Of a stretch of DNA of 64,000 bases, positions 11,160-22,469 are shown one piece after another. A program made the position numbers and the translations under genes. Source of the DNA: Tritrichomonas musculus (lineage: Eukaryota; Parabasalia; Tritrichomonadida; Tritrichomonadidae); contig JAPFFF010000025.1 of the NCBI GenBank assembly GCA_039105265.1, positions 124,001 to 188,000 of the forward strand, in the 5' to 3' direction. Numbering within the stretch: position 1 is the stretch's first letter; every line of letters starts with the position of its first letter. The notes below the pieces were generated by a model, which searched no databases, was not told the origin of the DNA, and saw nothing but the letters and a program-made list of their open reading frames with translations.

Positions 11160-11415
11160 CAGGATCGATTCTGAAAAATCTTCAGAAATAAAAATCAAAA
11201 TTAAATGATATATGATTTTTACCGAGGCTACATACCACTTATATGATATCGAGCACAACCGGGGCAAAGCAAAGACGGAGCCGAGACCCCACAGCTGGAG
11301 GTAAGAATCAGAAAAAATTATATATCATTTAATTAATTTTGATTATTTTTTCTAAATGAATGATAACTTTTTCAATTCTCTTCAGAAAAGTCCAACTATA
11401 CTAGAATCGATCCCA
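11160..11415. repeat. fold-back element with GC-rich core
   Basis: Arms at about 11160-11225 and 11295-11415 are imperfect inverted copies: AGGATCGATTCT on the left matches AGAATCGATCCC on the right, and ATCAAAATTAAATGATATAT matches the reverse complement further in. The core at 11225-11310 is strikingly GC-rich for this DNA and contains GGGG and CCCC blocks able to pair. It looks like a MITE-type element or an inserted foreign piece. A small structured RNA is possible but no known RNA is recognised. Confidence 0.5.
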
Positions 11416-11727
11416 AACTTAATATATGTTAAATTAATCCCTAATTTCACTAAAAAAATTATGAAAATATTCAAATTTTTTTCTAATAAAATTGATTTGA
11501 AGCACATCTCGTTATTCTGGATGGAAGTAGACCGTTATTATCAATTCAAAAAAATTGTAAAACTTTGAATTGATGATGTTCAAAAAGTCAAACTTGGCTA
11601 TTCACCTCACTGGACAGGGAAACCCAGAATTGAACCATATTGTTATTGAACATAATTCAAATAACCTACATTATAGATAGTTTATCAATTTTACCTTTAA
11701 AATAAAAAGAAAAGTAACTTTATAAAA

Positions 11728-12099
11728 TATAGCAGTAATCACGTGATGTGAAAAACATTGAATTAAAAACAAAAATTTTATAACTTTTCCATTAAAAAGC
11801 ATAGAAACATTTTTTATTTAAATAGCAGTTTTTTTTTCACTTCATGTGATTTCTCACAAAAAGTGGGTTTAAAAGAAAAAGGACCACCTAAATTACCAAA
11901 AAAATTGCTTTAATTTCAGTAATTTTGGGAAGCCACCTCTCTTTTAAATTACTTCTTTGAACTAGGATGCATTCTTGGTGTTTGAGGCGTAAAACTATCT
12001 CCAATGCAAGCAAACTAAGAAATTCCAAGTAGCATTTTGTTGATTACGTTTTAAAATTTTATTTTACATTAAGGTGAATCACATGTGATTTCTGCTATA
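11728..12099. mobile_element. short TIR element (MITE-like)
   Basis: The 18 bases at 11728-11745 match the reverse complement of 12082-12099 at 16 positions (core CAGTAATCAC / CAGAAATCAC). Both ends are bounded by TA, as for Tc1/mariner target duplications. The 372 bp between hold no coding frame. A non-autonomous DNA transposon is the simplest reading. Confidence 0.55.
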
Positions 12100-12778
12100 A
12101 TTTGAAAAAGTTTTTACAACCTTAAGGTTTTCAATATTCAAAATTTAAATGCATATAATTTTATTAGTAAAACCTATTTATATTTTAATTTACTATATAA
12201 ATATAATATATTATCCTATGAAATTGAATTTTGATGTATATTATGTATATAAAATAAATAATATCTATTAAAAACATTTTTGATATCATTATATATTTTT
12301 TTTTTAATAAAATAGAAGTGCGAGAACTAAAAATAACGTATTTTTAAATTTAAAAAAGTGGATTTTTTCACTAAATTGTTAATCAAATCAATGCTATTTT
12401 TAATATAATATAATGCATACCTAATGCTATACATCATATTTAATTATTAGGTCGTTTTAATGTTTGCAGAAGTAAGTGGGAAAAAATGGTATTTTGGAAA
12501 TTTCTAATTAGTTCTGATATATTGTTGATTTTAATATTATTTATTTATATTTAAATTAAATTATATATATAGTTTTAATATAATATATAAAATAGTTTTT
12601 TAATTTATAGAGATATTAGTATTTAAAAAAAAAATAAATATAATATAAAAATATAGGGAGCTCTGGTGAATTTCATAGGGATAACTATTTGTATTTTTAT
12701 TATAATCAACATGTATATATACATATTTTCTTATTAATCTGAATCGCTCGCCGGGGGTAATTTTATTTTTATTTTATA

Positions 12779-14040
12779 AAATTCTGAAGAAAAAATACGT
12801 TATAATTAATTCCCCTCAATTTCAAATTTTCATAAAAAAATGCAAAAAAATATGGTTTCTTATTGTTAAATCGTAATGAAAATAAAGTGAATTAAAATAT
12901 ATACTATGATAAATATAAAAAAACTATCATTTCCCGATTTTATGCAACTTTGCCAAATTATTAAAATCAAGATATTTCAACCATCTTTTATTAAAATGTA
13001 TGCTTATCCAACTCTTATTATGCACATTTGATAACTTATTTTAATTCCTCTATATATCTTTTGTTTTGTTTGATATTAAACAAAAAAAATGAAATTTAAA
13101 AATCTAAGCATTCCTAGAAAAATTGGCCCTATAAATTTAACTGAAATCAATATTATAATATTAATACATATTATAATTCATATGTATATTTTTTATTTTA
13201 AATTTAACCTATTTAATTTTAAGATATTTATAAAAAAATATAACGACTATTGCGAATTTAAATTTTAAATGATTAATCAAATTTTTCATTCTGTTCTCAC
13301 AAATTAATTTTTTATGCAAAAAATCATTTTTTTTATATTTTTATGCTTGAAACAATAACTATGAGCGATTTACATATAAATAAATTAAAAATTAGCTCTT
13401 TTTTTAGTAAGTTAAAAATTCTGAAGAAAAAAAACACGTTGTAATTATCTCCCCTCAATTTATAATTTTTAACAAAAAATATAAAAAAATGTGGTTCAAA
13501 GTTAAAAAAATTTAATAAAAATTATATGAGATAATACATATATAGCGGTAATTATAAAAATATGATTAATGACTTGTTTTCAGCAACTTAGTCTAAAAAT
13601 TAAAATCAAGATATCTTGAGATAGTATGAGTAAAATTTGTCCATGATGTAATATATTCATTAATATCTTTGGATAATTGTATTTTCATCCAAAAATTCAG
13701 ATATTGTCCAGAATTTGATAAAAAAAAGTCAATTTAATTTTCTGAAAGCTCCTAGAAAAAATGGCCCTATAGTTTGGTTTACTAATGGTATTTATTAATA
13801 TATAGGAAATATAATGCCGATATCAAAATTTATAGAGATTTTAACCTATTTGTTTTCAAGATATTTATTTAAATTTTATATTTGGTCAGATATTTTCGAA
13901 AATTTTGTTTAAAATTTTATAGCAAAAATGGCTCAAATCGTATTATTCTGAATCTTATCTTTCCAAAGAAAGAATTATTATTGTACATCAGACTTTTCAA
14001 TCTCTTTCAGCTGTATCACATCATTGGGATTATAACGATT
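12779..14040 (+). repeat. degenerate tandem duplication of about 640 bp
   Basis: The stretch from 12779 and the stretch from 13417 share a series of landmarks in the same order and at the same spacing. These are AAAATTCTGAAGAAAAAA, then CTCCCCTCAATTT-type text, then AAAATCAAGATAT, then CTAGAAAAATTGGCCCTAT. The two copies are diverged and non-coding. The unit is about 638 bp. Confidence 0.55.
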
Positions 14041-14205
14041 TGAGTCATCATCTCAATAATTCCAGTCAATGTTCAGCTCATCACTTTTTATCTTGATATT
14101 TTGGTTTTTTTTTTGGTTGGGATTCCCAACTTGGGAAAAATTAAATCTAATTTTTTTTTATTATTAAATTATTTTTAATAAAATAAAAATAACAATGTAA
14201 TTTAC

Positions 14206-15524
14206 ATATATAAAAGGTGTGGAAACTCTGAAGTATTGAATTTTTTTTGAGAGAAAAAATCGTGAATATTTCATATATTCGGATAAAATTCATTCTAACA
14301 TGATTAGTATATGAATTAATTATGGTAGACATGATTTGGGCCAGATTAAATTTACTGATATGGAGATATCAAAAATGATCAAAATTACTAATTATCTAAA
14401 TATGCAGTAATATTTACGGGACACTATTAGCTCAAAAGGTATGAAATGTATTGTCCTATATTTTAAGTTAAAATTACAAAGAATGGACAGCTATAAAGTT
14501 AGATAATAAAAAAATATGAGCAAAATTTTAAAAAAATTCAAATTTCTTTGAAAATCTCTTACAGAATTATAAAAAATCAAAATATATATTTCATAATGGT
14601 CTATATTTTCGATTAGCATCACTTAAAATATCAATTGTCTGGCTAGATAAAGAGATATGAAATTCCTCTCAAAATTATTCAAAAAGTTTACCAACTAAAT
14701 TAACGTATAATACTTCAGACCTTCAAAAAGTTGATCCAAAATAACGTATAATACTTCAGACCTTCAAAAAGTTGATTGAAAAAATAACGTATAAGACTTA
14801 AGACACTCAAAAAGTTTATTTTTAAAAAAGAACAAAATATAAATATATGATTTAAAATTAAATGAAATTGCAATTTTGTGAAAAAAGTATAGAATATGTT
14901 CGAAAATAATTAAATAGCAAAAAATAAAAAAAATACTTAGATAAATGCACATATAATCATTTTAATGGAAACTATAAACTAACATCAGATAAAGTAGGGA
15001 TATATAAAAAAGTGTTTTACGTATATTTACTAATTTTTTGAATGATCATATCAATTAAGGAAGATCTGAGATTTAATATCTCTAGAGCTCCAAACTTTAA
15101 AGCACAAGATACATTGTAATCTCTATATAATATTCGTAAAAGTTCCATAAATTGCAAAAAAAGTTATTCTTTAAAGACTCCTAATGATCAATATTAAATA
15201 ATTCCCAAAAGATATATCCCAAACTTCAAATGTTTTAGATATTGCATCAAATATTTCAATATTATACACAGAAAAGCTAAATAAAATATAAAAATTATTC
15301 ATTTACACCTTTTTTGAATGATGATAAAAGTATGATATTGATATGTTATATGAAAAATAAATAACATAAACATTTCAATTTAAATATGTGATTATATCTT
15401 GATTTTTTTTCAGCAAATATTATATTATTTTTTATGTTCATGATTTTTATGAGAAATTATATATAATATAAAAGTTATAAATGAAAGTGTAAGAGAGAAA
15501 AAAGTTTCCACACCTTTCATATAT
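14206..15524. repeat. 22 bp inverted repeat pair 1.3 kb apart
   Basis: 14206-14227 matches the reverse complement of 15503-15524 at 21 of 22 positions (core AAAGGTGTGGAAACT). The pair may be the ends of a 1.32 kb non-autonomous transposon nested within the larger candidate element. No coding frame is found inside. Confidence 0.5.
14701..14817 (+). repeat. three-copy tandem repeat, unit 41-43 bp
   Basis: Units begin at 14701, 14742 and 14785, each starting TAACGTATAA and containing CTTCAAAAAGTT. The first two are near-identical and the third has diverged. Confidence 0.85.
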
Positions 15525-16142
15525 ATAAATATTTATTTGTGTTCTAAAAGAGAGAAAATGTAATTACTCTCCAGCATTTATAAAATTATAATTGAATGGT
15601 TTATTTTTTATTTTATTAAAATTTTAAAACACAAATATTTTTACTCCTAGTGACTAATATAATTTAAAATCCTATCATAATAGAGAAGGATATATATATA
15701 TATATATATTATTTTATAATTTAATAATAATGAAATCAACCAGCTCTCGCACCTCTAATAAAATGATAAAAAATGGTTAGAAGTTCTGATTCAGAACCAT
15801 AATGTCAAATATTATGGTAATAATCATCTTAGATTATTTATTGGTTAATTATATCATTTAAAAGATATTATCACAACTTTCCAATAAAAGGTTTATATAT
15901 AATATTATTTTTTTTTTTGTTTTTGTGAAATAAAAATAAAAATAATTATAATATAAAAAAATAGATTCAATTTGCAGATATATAATTACCGTTATCCTAT
16001 TATTGTCAAGATATTGGAGTATTATTGGAAAAAAAATTAATACAAAAAGTTTTTTATACTGTCAATTTTTTGTAAGGCAATCACAAAATTGAATTGAAAT
16101 AGACTATATTATTCCATTTGGAATCATATTAGCATTCTATAA

Positions 16143-16888
16143 TATAGTGGTCCTAAAAAATATTGATAAGAAAATTGAGAGAAATTTTCATGTTTCATTG
16201 AAAAAATTGAGAAAATTTATTTAAAAATAATTTGAGAGATTTTTAAAATTTCTTTCAAATTCATTCAAATTTAATGACCTATTCATGAATTTAAGAATCA
16301 ATTGTTGGTCAATCTTTTGACCTTTTATTTATTTGTTTTCTTTACCAAAAAATACAAACGAACGCTATAATTTAATCGCAAGTGGTTCTGCAATCGCACA
16401 ATTTTAATAAAAGCAAAACAGCTGATGCATTAAGTATTTCGTTAAATTGCGTCAAAGCAGTAGCTAAATAGATTGATGAAGGGAGACCAGAAAAAACACA
16501 ACCTTGCCGACCACAAATATTAACAAATGAAATCAAGTATTTCATATGCGTTAAAGCAATAATGTTTCCTGAAATCCCTGGAGCTGAAATGGCAAATGTT
16601 TCCTGAACACAAATTTTATTCTTTATATGGAATAATCTAAGTTTAGCAACAAACAATTCTTTGATTGATTCTTTTCCAAAGAAATTGAAACAATGCCTCG
16701 AAGTGCAAGGCAATCAAGTAAGATTTTAATTTTAATTTTTAATAAAAAATCAACTTTTTCAATTGCCGAAAAAATATTGATAAGAAATTTAACTTTTTAA
16801 ATTAAAAATTTTAAAAATAAAATAACTTTTGTTAACGACGATTAACTATTGAATTCATTTCTTATCAATATTTTTTAGGAACACTATA
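16143..16888 (+). mobile_element. Tc1/mariner-type element, decayed, with 28 bp TIRs
   Basis: The 28 bases at 16143-16170 match the reverse complement of 16861-16888 at 27 positions. The arms begin TATAGTGGTCC / TATAGTGTTCC, which fits a TA target duplication followed by a mariner-like end. A third partial copy of the end sequence lies internally at about 16780. The 746 bp element is far shorter than an autonomous Tc1/mariner transposon (about 1.3 kb) and keeps only the N-terminal part of a transposase (listed next), so it is an internally deleted, non-autonomous copy. Confidence 0.7.
16379..16730 (+). pseudogene. transposase N-terminal (HTH) remnant
   Basis: Read on the plus strand, this stretch gives a helix-turn-helix-like sequence (SKTADALSISLNCVKAVAK), then a GRP motif, then RPQILTNEI. 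That is the arrangement of the DNA-binding half of Tc1-type transposases, with the two helix-turn-helix units linked by a GRP box. Two in-frame stops interrupt it and the DDE catalytic half is absent, so it cannot encode an active enzyme. The open minus-strand frame over the same bases is a shadow. The TIR pair around it supports the assignment. Confidence 0.55.
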
Positions 16889-16954
16889 ATTTCAATTGAA
16901 TATTACCATAAAAATTATTCAAATTCGAAAACCAACCATTTTTTTATATAGTAA

Positions 16955-19900
16955 ATGCTTTTGCTTATAATTCTTGCCCTAAAGCAAACTTTCATAAAGG
17001 AAGATTCAAATTATCTGTATGATGACTATGAATTAGTAACATTTGGTCCTCTTTCAGGAAATTATACTAATTCTGAATACAAAGAGTTACATAAAATTTC
17101 CAAAGATAGCTTTGATTATGCTTCAGATGATAAAGAAGATAATTCAATTTCTAGTGCATTTGATGACAATGAAAAAACATATTGGGTTTCAACAATTGAA
17201 GAGACTGGTGATTTTCACCCATCACTTTATATTACATTTAAATCACAAATATTATTTGAAGCATTTACTTACCAAACAGGTTATCGTACTTTAGATGATG
17301 GAGAATTACATTATGAAGGATTTCCAACTAAATTAAAACTTTATTCAGCATTAAATAACGATGATCAATTCAAACTTGTAGCAATTTTTACTGGATCTCG
17401 TCAAGGTACCACAGATCTTGTTCAATTTGTATTATCAAATCCAATACTTTGCACCAGATTAAAGCTTGAATTTATTGGTCTATCATACACAAAATCCTTT
17501 AATAACAAAGGATACTTCATAGCTATACGTAATATGGTTCTTTACCAAAATTTCGGATTTGATATTCAATATCATAAAGGACAACAAGGCCTATATAAGG
17601 ATTCAAGCTACATTGATTCGCATACAATTAAAGATAATTTTATAGCTACAGCGAATGGAGAACAATCAAATAATCAATTAAAAGACGCCTTTGATGTTGG
17701 TCCCAATAGTGATAATACAAAATGGGTCTGTGACAAAGTTCAAACTGACGATTTTCATCCACAAATTACCATTAATTTTACCGAAAACATATTGTTTGAA
17801 GGATTCATTTATGGTGTCTCTGCGCATAAAAAACTCAGTACTCGTTATTATGATGGTTTCCCTAATAAGATGGTCGTTTATACAGCCCTTGATGATGCTC
17901 CTCTGACAAAGCACACGGAGTTCGTTGGGAAACAAAAGGATGCCTTTGTCCAATTCATTTTAGCTAAGCCAGTAAGATGCTCCAGAATCATGCTCGAGTT
18001 TCATGAAGTTACAGACAATAATGGGCAAGGAAAGTTGGCCTCATGCGACTCTCTTACCTTGCTCAAAAGCTTTGAGTATGAAATGTTGAATTACCAAACA
18101 GCTTCCGGTGATTATGCAAACCCAAACTACATTGACTATCACCGAGTTCCAAGAGATAAGTTCTCAATTGCTACAAATGGTGACAGAGAGCCTGATAACT
18201 CAATTGAAAAGGCATTGGATACAAATGATGATTCAAATTGGATTTCAGCAGAACCAGAAACCGACACTTTCAAGCCAACAATATACATCAACTTCACTGA
18301 GCCAACGCTTTTTGAAGGGCTTGTGTATGTCGTTACATCAGAAAAAAAGACAGGAGGACGTAATTTCTTTGGATTTCCAGGTCAGTTACTGATATACACG
18401 TCTCTTGAGGATGAAGAACTTACTCCTAAAGTTATGTTCCATGGAGGAATTGATAATACACACGTTCAGGCCATTTTCACCGAGCCAATCAACTGCACGC
18501 GAGTTGTCATTGAGTTCCGCTATGTTTCTCAGCTCAAAAATAACGGAGGCAAGTATGCATCAGCAGACGAACTCTACTTCCTTAGAAGCTTCAACGAATA
18601 TGAAATGCTGAGATACGAAACTGCAGCAGGAAAGTACGTTGATGCAGATTACATTGACTTTCACCAAGTTCCAAGAGATAAGTTCTCGATTATTACAAAC
18701 GGTGACAGAGAGCCTGATAACTCAATTGAAAAGGCATTGGATACAAATGATGATTCAAATTGGATTTCAGCAGAACCAGAAACCGACACTTTCAAGCCAA
18801 CAATATACGTCAACTTCACTGAGCCAACACTTTTTGAAGGACTTTTATATGACGCGACATCAGAAAAAAAGACAGGCGGACGCGATTACTTTGGATTTCC
18901 AGGCCAATTACATGTTTTCACTTTTCTTGGCGATGAAGAAGAGCCAACGCATAAAGTCATTTTCTACGGCCAAATTGATGATCCACACATTCAGGCCATT
19001 TTCACTGAACCAATCAACTGCACGCGAGTTGTCATTGAGTTCTACTACGTCTCACAGCTCAAAGATAACGGAGGCAAGTATGCATCAGCCGATGGACTCC
19101 ACTTCTTTAGAAGCTTCACTGGAGATTCAGTGAAGTTTGAAAGAGCAATAGGCAAATATGTAGATGAATCATATGTTGCATTGCACAAAGTCCAACGAGA
19201 AAATCTCAAAATCGGTACTACTGGAGACATGGATGGACATTCAATAGAACTTGCATTTGATGACAGATACGACACATATTGGGTATCAGACAAAGAAAAC
19301 ACTGATGATTTCCATGCCTCAATTTCTATCAATTTCACAGAAGAACTTCTGATTGAAGCTTTTCTCTTCCATGCCACATTCAACACAAAGGATAAAAAAG
19401 CTATTTTCCATGGTTTTCCTCTAAGACTCAATGTCTACTCGTCACTAGAAGAAGATGGTCCATTAACTTTGAACACAAAGTTTGCAGAAATGCCAATCAC
19501 AGGCTGGGACTTAACGCAATTTGTGTTTCCGACACCTGTTAGATGCAGGAGGATGCAACTAGAGTTCTATCAAATTACGCCCAATAACTATGTTGGCAAT
19601 TTAAAGAAAGCAAGTGTTGCCAAGCTCTATTTCATATATCAAGAAATGATTGTCTATTCCAACAACAACTTCACGGATGTCATAGACATCATTCACGTGA
19701 ACCCCAGTTTCTATTATGATGAGATTTCTAATGCAACGTTCATTGAATATTCTCTTCCTAAGTACAACGACTACTTGTTCGTTGTTGAGAGAGACTTTGA
19801 ATTTTACAATGACACTTTTCAAAGCAATCATTACAAAGTTGGTGCAATTAAAAGTAATGAAAAAGCATCGCACGTTTTAATTGACAAATGTCAATTTCTG

Positions 19901-20785
19901 AATTGTGCTGTAAAAAGTGACAATGAAAATGGTGGAGCTATTAACTTCATCAACTGTGCAGTGCAGTGTCAAAGATCTGATTTCATTGGATGCAAGTCAA
20001 CAACAGGCGGAAAAGGTGGTGGTATCTATCTAACTGTCAACAGATCAGTCAATGAGAAAACGTTGATTGAAGACTGCACATTCAAAGGATGCACTGCTTA
20101 TTACGGCGGTGCTGTCTTTGCTTACTCGAAAGACAAAACTAAAGAGATCTTGATTCAATATTGCACTTTTAGAGAAAATCAAGTCATTAATGACCATCCG
20201 GCAGGAAGTGCCATTTATCTGATGTCTTATAACTCACAAATTGTTGGTTGCAGGTTCAGGAAAAATGTTGGTTCTTGCACGGTTAAAATTGTCAATGAAT
20301 TCAACAATGAAATAAACAACAATAAACTGGTCGCCTTGAATGATAAAAATATTAAAATTAATGTTAAAGATTGCTCATTCGAAATTGATGCAAGTTCGCT
20401 TTCTTCTATTTCATTGACTCATGAAGATTCTTCTTCTTCTTCTTTGATTCCAATTACAATTGACAACTGCATCTTCACTGGAAATCTTGCAAAGAACGCT
20501 CATCACATCGATGCAATGTCGATTAAGGACAAGAACGAGTTGAAGCTGCTTCATATTAATGAATGCAAGTTCGCTTCTGATAGAAAGAGGGCCCTCAATT
20601 TGAACAACGTGAATGTGAATAACTTGCAATTCAATTTTGTAGAACAAAGTAATAATTCAGGTAAGAATAAGAATTGTGTACATCTTCCTTTTGTTGTAAT
20701 TAGTGCGGTGTTTGTAATCTCGGCAATTGTTGCATTAATCGTAATTGTTCAAAAAAGATCGATTAATAATGATGGCGAGAATTGA
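16955..20785 (+). CDS. single-pass surface protein with five discoidin-like repeats and a beta-helix
   Basis: A 1276-residue protein with a short hydrophobic leader (MLLLIILAL), a large extracellular part and one membrane segment near residues 1243-1264, followed by a short basic tail. Residues about 25-895 hold five repeats of about 170 residues. Each has the pattern 'D..I..A.D......W.....E.DDFHP.I.INF.....FE.F.Y', which looks like an F5/8C-type (discoidin) beta-sandwich fold. The stretch about 900-1200 carries GGAIN, GGGIYL and GGAVF steps with regularly spaced Cys, typical of the right-handed beta-helix of Pmp-like proteins that trichomonads expose. It is probably a plasma-membrane adhesin or receptor. 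Repeats 3 and 4 are nearly identical in DNA, a recent duplication. It sits just downstream of a mariner-type fossil, whose end lies 67 bp before the start. Confidence 0.8.
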   Translation: MLLLIILALKQTFIKEDSNYLYDDYELVTFGPLSGNYTNSEYKELHKISKDSFDYASDDKEDNSISSAFDDNEKTYWVSTIEETGDFHPSLYITFKSQILFEAFTYQTGYRTLDDGELHYEGFPTKLKLYSALNNDDQFKLVAIFTGSRQGTTDLVQFVLSNPILCTRLKLEFIGLSYTKSFNNKGYFIAIRNMVLYQNFGFDIQYHKGQQGLYKDSSYIDSHTIKDNFIATANGEQSNNQLKDAFDVGPNSDNTKWVCDKVQTDDFHPQITINFTENILFEGFIYGVSAHKKLSTRYYDGFPNKMVVYTALDDAPLTKHTEFVGKQKDAFVQFILAKPVRCSRIMLEFHEVTDNNGQGKLASCDSLTLLKSFEYEMLNYQTASGDYANPNYIDYHRVPRDKFSIATNGDREPDNSIEKALDTNDDSNWISAEPETDTFKPTIYINFTEPTLFEGLVYVVTSEKKTGGRNFFGFPGQLLIYTSLEDEELTPKVMFHGGIDNTHVQAIFTEPINCTRVVIEFRYVSQLKNNGGKYASADELYFLRSFNEYEMLRYETAAGKYVDADYIDFHQVPRDKFSIITNGDREPDNSIEKALDTNDDSNWISAEPETDTFKPTIYVNFTEPTLFEGLLYDATSEKKTGGRDYFGFPGQLHVFTFLGDEEEPTHKVIFYGQIDDPHIQAIFTEPINCTRVVIEFYYVSQLKDNGGKYASADGLHFFRSFTGDSVKFERAIGKYVDESYVALHKVQRENLKIGTTGDMDGHSIELAFDDRYDTYWVSDKENTDDFHASISINFTEELLIEAFLFHATFNTKDKKAIFHGFPLRLNVYSSLEEDGPLTLNTKFAEMPITGWDLTQFVFPTPVRCRRMQLEFYQITPNNYVGNLKKASVAKLYFIYQEMIVYSNNNFTDVIDIIHVNPSFYYDEISNATFIEYSLPKYNDYLFVVERDFEFYNDTFQSNHYKVGAIKSNEKASHVLIDKCQFLNCAVKSDNENGGAINFINCAVQCQRSDFIGCKSTTGGKGGGIYLTVNRSVNEKTLIEDCTFKGCTAYYGGAVFAYSKDKTKEILIQYCTFRENQVINDHPAGSAIYLMSYNSQIVGCRFRKNVGSCTVKIVNEFNNEINNNKLVALNDKNIKINVKDCSFEIDASSLSSISLTHEDSSSSSLIPITIDNCIFTGNLAKNAHHIDAMSIKDKNELKLLHINECKFASDRKRALNLNNVNVNNLQFNFVEQSNNSGKNKNCVHLPFVVISAVFVISAIVALIVIVQKRSINNDGEN
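18077..19120 (+). repeat. recent 522 bp in-frame duplication inside the surface-protein gene
   Basis: Bases from about 18077 and from about 18599 align with a constant offset of 522 bp (174 codons). Long identical stretches remain, for example around 18179-18290 against 18701-18812. The duplication added repeat 4 to the surface protein without breaking the frame. Confidence 0.9.
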
Positions 20786-20866
20786 GAAAAAAAAAAAAAA
20801 AAAGTTTTTTTATAATAAATAATCTAATCTTATCAACATTTTATTTGTATTCTTTTCTTTGATTTT

Positions 20867-22431
20867 AAGGGTGTACTCTAAACGGTCGTAATAAAAAATG
20901 GTTTTATCTTTGTTTATAATGATTTTTTTTCTTATATTACTATTTAGTACATTAATATTTTTTTAAATAATATATATTTTCAATATGAATTTATTTTATT
21001 GAAAAAGCAAAATTATAAAATATCTAATTCTCCATCAAAACAAAATATCAAAAAATCCCTCTGTGAAAATTTTAGTATCATGATTTATATTATCATGGGA
21101 AAATATGAAATCGCAATTACTGATTCTTAAGGCTCCCTATTATTTTTAAATTTTAAAACTTTACATAAAAAAACGTATGTTTGGTTAGCAGATATGCTAA
21201 ATGTTTGTTAACCAAAAATCTAAACGTACGAAAAATAATATAGAAATTTAAAAGTGATGCAAATTTTACAGAGATGTAGATAAAAAAATGAAACATATTC
21301 CGTTGTTTTTAATACTATATGAAGTACTTATTGCTTATAAAACATCAAATTATTTAGATAAACTTGAAAAATAAGGCTCTCTATTAAAATCTGTTTCACA
21401 TTCAAATGTTAATCGTCATAGTTAAATTATATCATATAACCGTTTTTCTGGATTGAAAAAATGTTTTTAATAGAGAACTTTATTTTCATTTTGAATTTGC
21501 ATATTATTTGACTTTAGATTAATTTAAAGTGATTTAAAAAAGATTCATAAAGTAGAAACTTGAAAATAACTTCAATATAGTTAATGATATCAGATATATG
21601 TTTTAGAAAATGTATAAATATGTTTTATAGTAAAGATAAGAATATACTATTAGTAATTATTCTATTGATATAAAAATTGCTGCATTATATATAAGCTGTT
21701 GCAAGTTATGACGCAAATACTCTTTATGATCACCTTTTCATCCACAGAAATATCTACAAGGATTACAAAGTCCAAAAGCAAGAATATTTCATATGTAAAG
21801 AAATTATGATTATACACTAGTTTTCATAAAAATTTATTTTTTTAATCAATAATTACTATTACTTTTTTTTGAATTTTTATGAGAAAAACTCATTATAAGT
21901 ACTTCATATAGCATTAAAAACAACGGAATATGTTTCATTTTTTTATGTGCATCTCTGTAAAATTTGCAGCACTTTCAAATTTCCAAATTCATTTCACGTA
22001 TGTTTATTGTTTAAATTAACATAAAAATATTCAAAACAGATTAGAAAAATACCTTAAACTAATTAAAATCTCTTTTATCAAGATATTTTCAAAACATAGA
22101 AGCATTTCTCAAAGTTAGTCATTGATATATTATTATTATTTTCATTACTATATTAAAATCTATCATTGTTTACATATAAATATGATCGTATAATGCATTT
22201 ACATTTTATAAATACTACATAAATCCAAAAATATCATTGGAAAAAATATGATGATGATTATCATTTCAATTTTCGATATTAAATATATCTGTATACGAGC
22301 TATATCGATTTAAAAAGTATTAATATATTCTTTAAATATCATATAATGCGTAAAATCGGATTAAAAACATGAAAAATTAGATAGATGTGATATGAATATT
22401 TTATCATTCAAAATAAGAAGAGTACACCCTT
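20867..22431. mobile_element. 1.57 kb TIR element flanked by TTAA (or TA)
   Basis: AAGGGTGTACTCT at 20867-20879 has a perfect reverse complement at 22419-22431. TTAA overlaps the outer edge of both ends, which would fit a piggyBac-type target duplication. A TA duplication with a mariner-like AGGGTG end is the alternative. No transposase frame remains. A second, much longer inverted pair lies inside (21243-21330 with 21896-21984), so one element may be nested in another. Confidence 0.6.
21243..21984. repeat. about 88 bp inverted repeat nested in the TTAA element
   Basis: The left arm 21243-21330 and right arm 21896-21984 are reverse complements at roughly nine positions in ten, including CATATTCCGTTGTTTTTAAT. 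The 565 bp between are non-coding. Transcribed, it would form a long hairpin. Confidence 0.75.
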
Positions 22432-22469
22432 AATTAAAAAATAAATGAAGTAGAGGTTATCAAAAAATA

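Larger units (their letters stand above)
12314..15756. mobile_element. candidate 3.4 kb decayed TIR element
   Basis: AGAAGTGCGAGAACT (12314-12328) matches the reverse complement of 15742-15756 with two mismatches, and AT-rich bases outside both ends also resemble each other. A further inner similarity to the right end occurs near 12658-12679. No transposase frame remains. The arms are short, so this could be coincidence; the mixed-composition core in a roughly 20% GC region is what argues for it. Confidence 0.35.
10931..16142. other. 5.2 kb gene-free region of nested repeats
   Basis: No supportable gene. The region contains, in order, a fold-back element (11160-11415), a short TIR element (11728-12099), a larger candidate element (12314-15756) with a degenerate tandem duplication (12779-14040), an inverted pair (14206-15524) and a three-copy tandem repeat (14701-14817). 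Short frames at 11356-11568, 14147-14332 and 14764-14952 are Lys/Asn/Ile/Phe-rich noise. Confidence 0.6.

Noticed and set aside
16372-16713. 113-codon minus-strand frame
   Set aside because: The plus strand of the same bases shows a Tc1-type helix-turn-helix and GRP box inside matching TIRs; the minus frame is a shadow.
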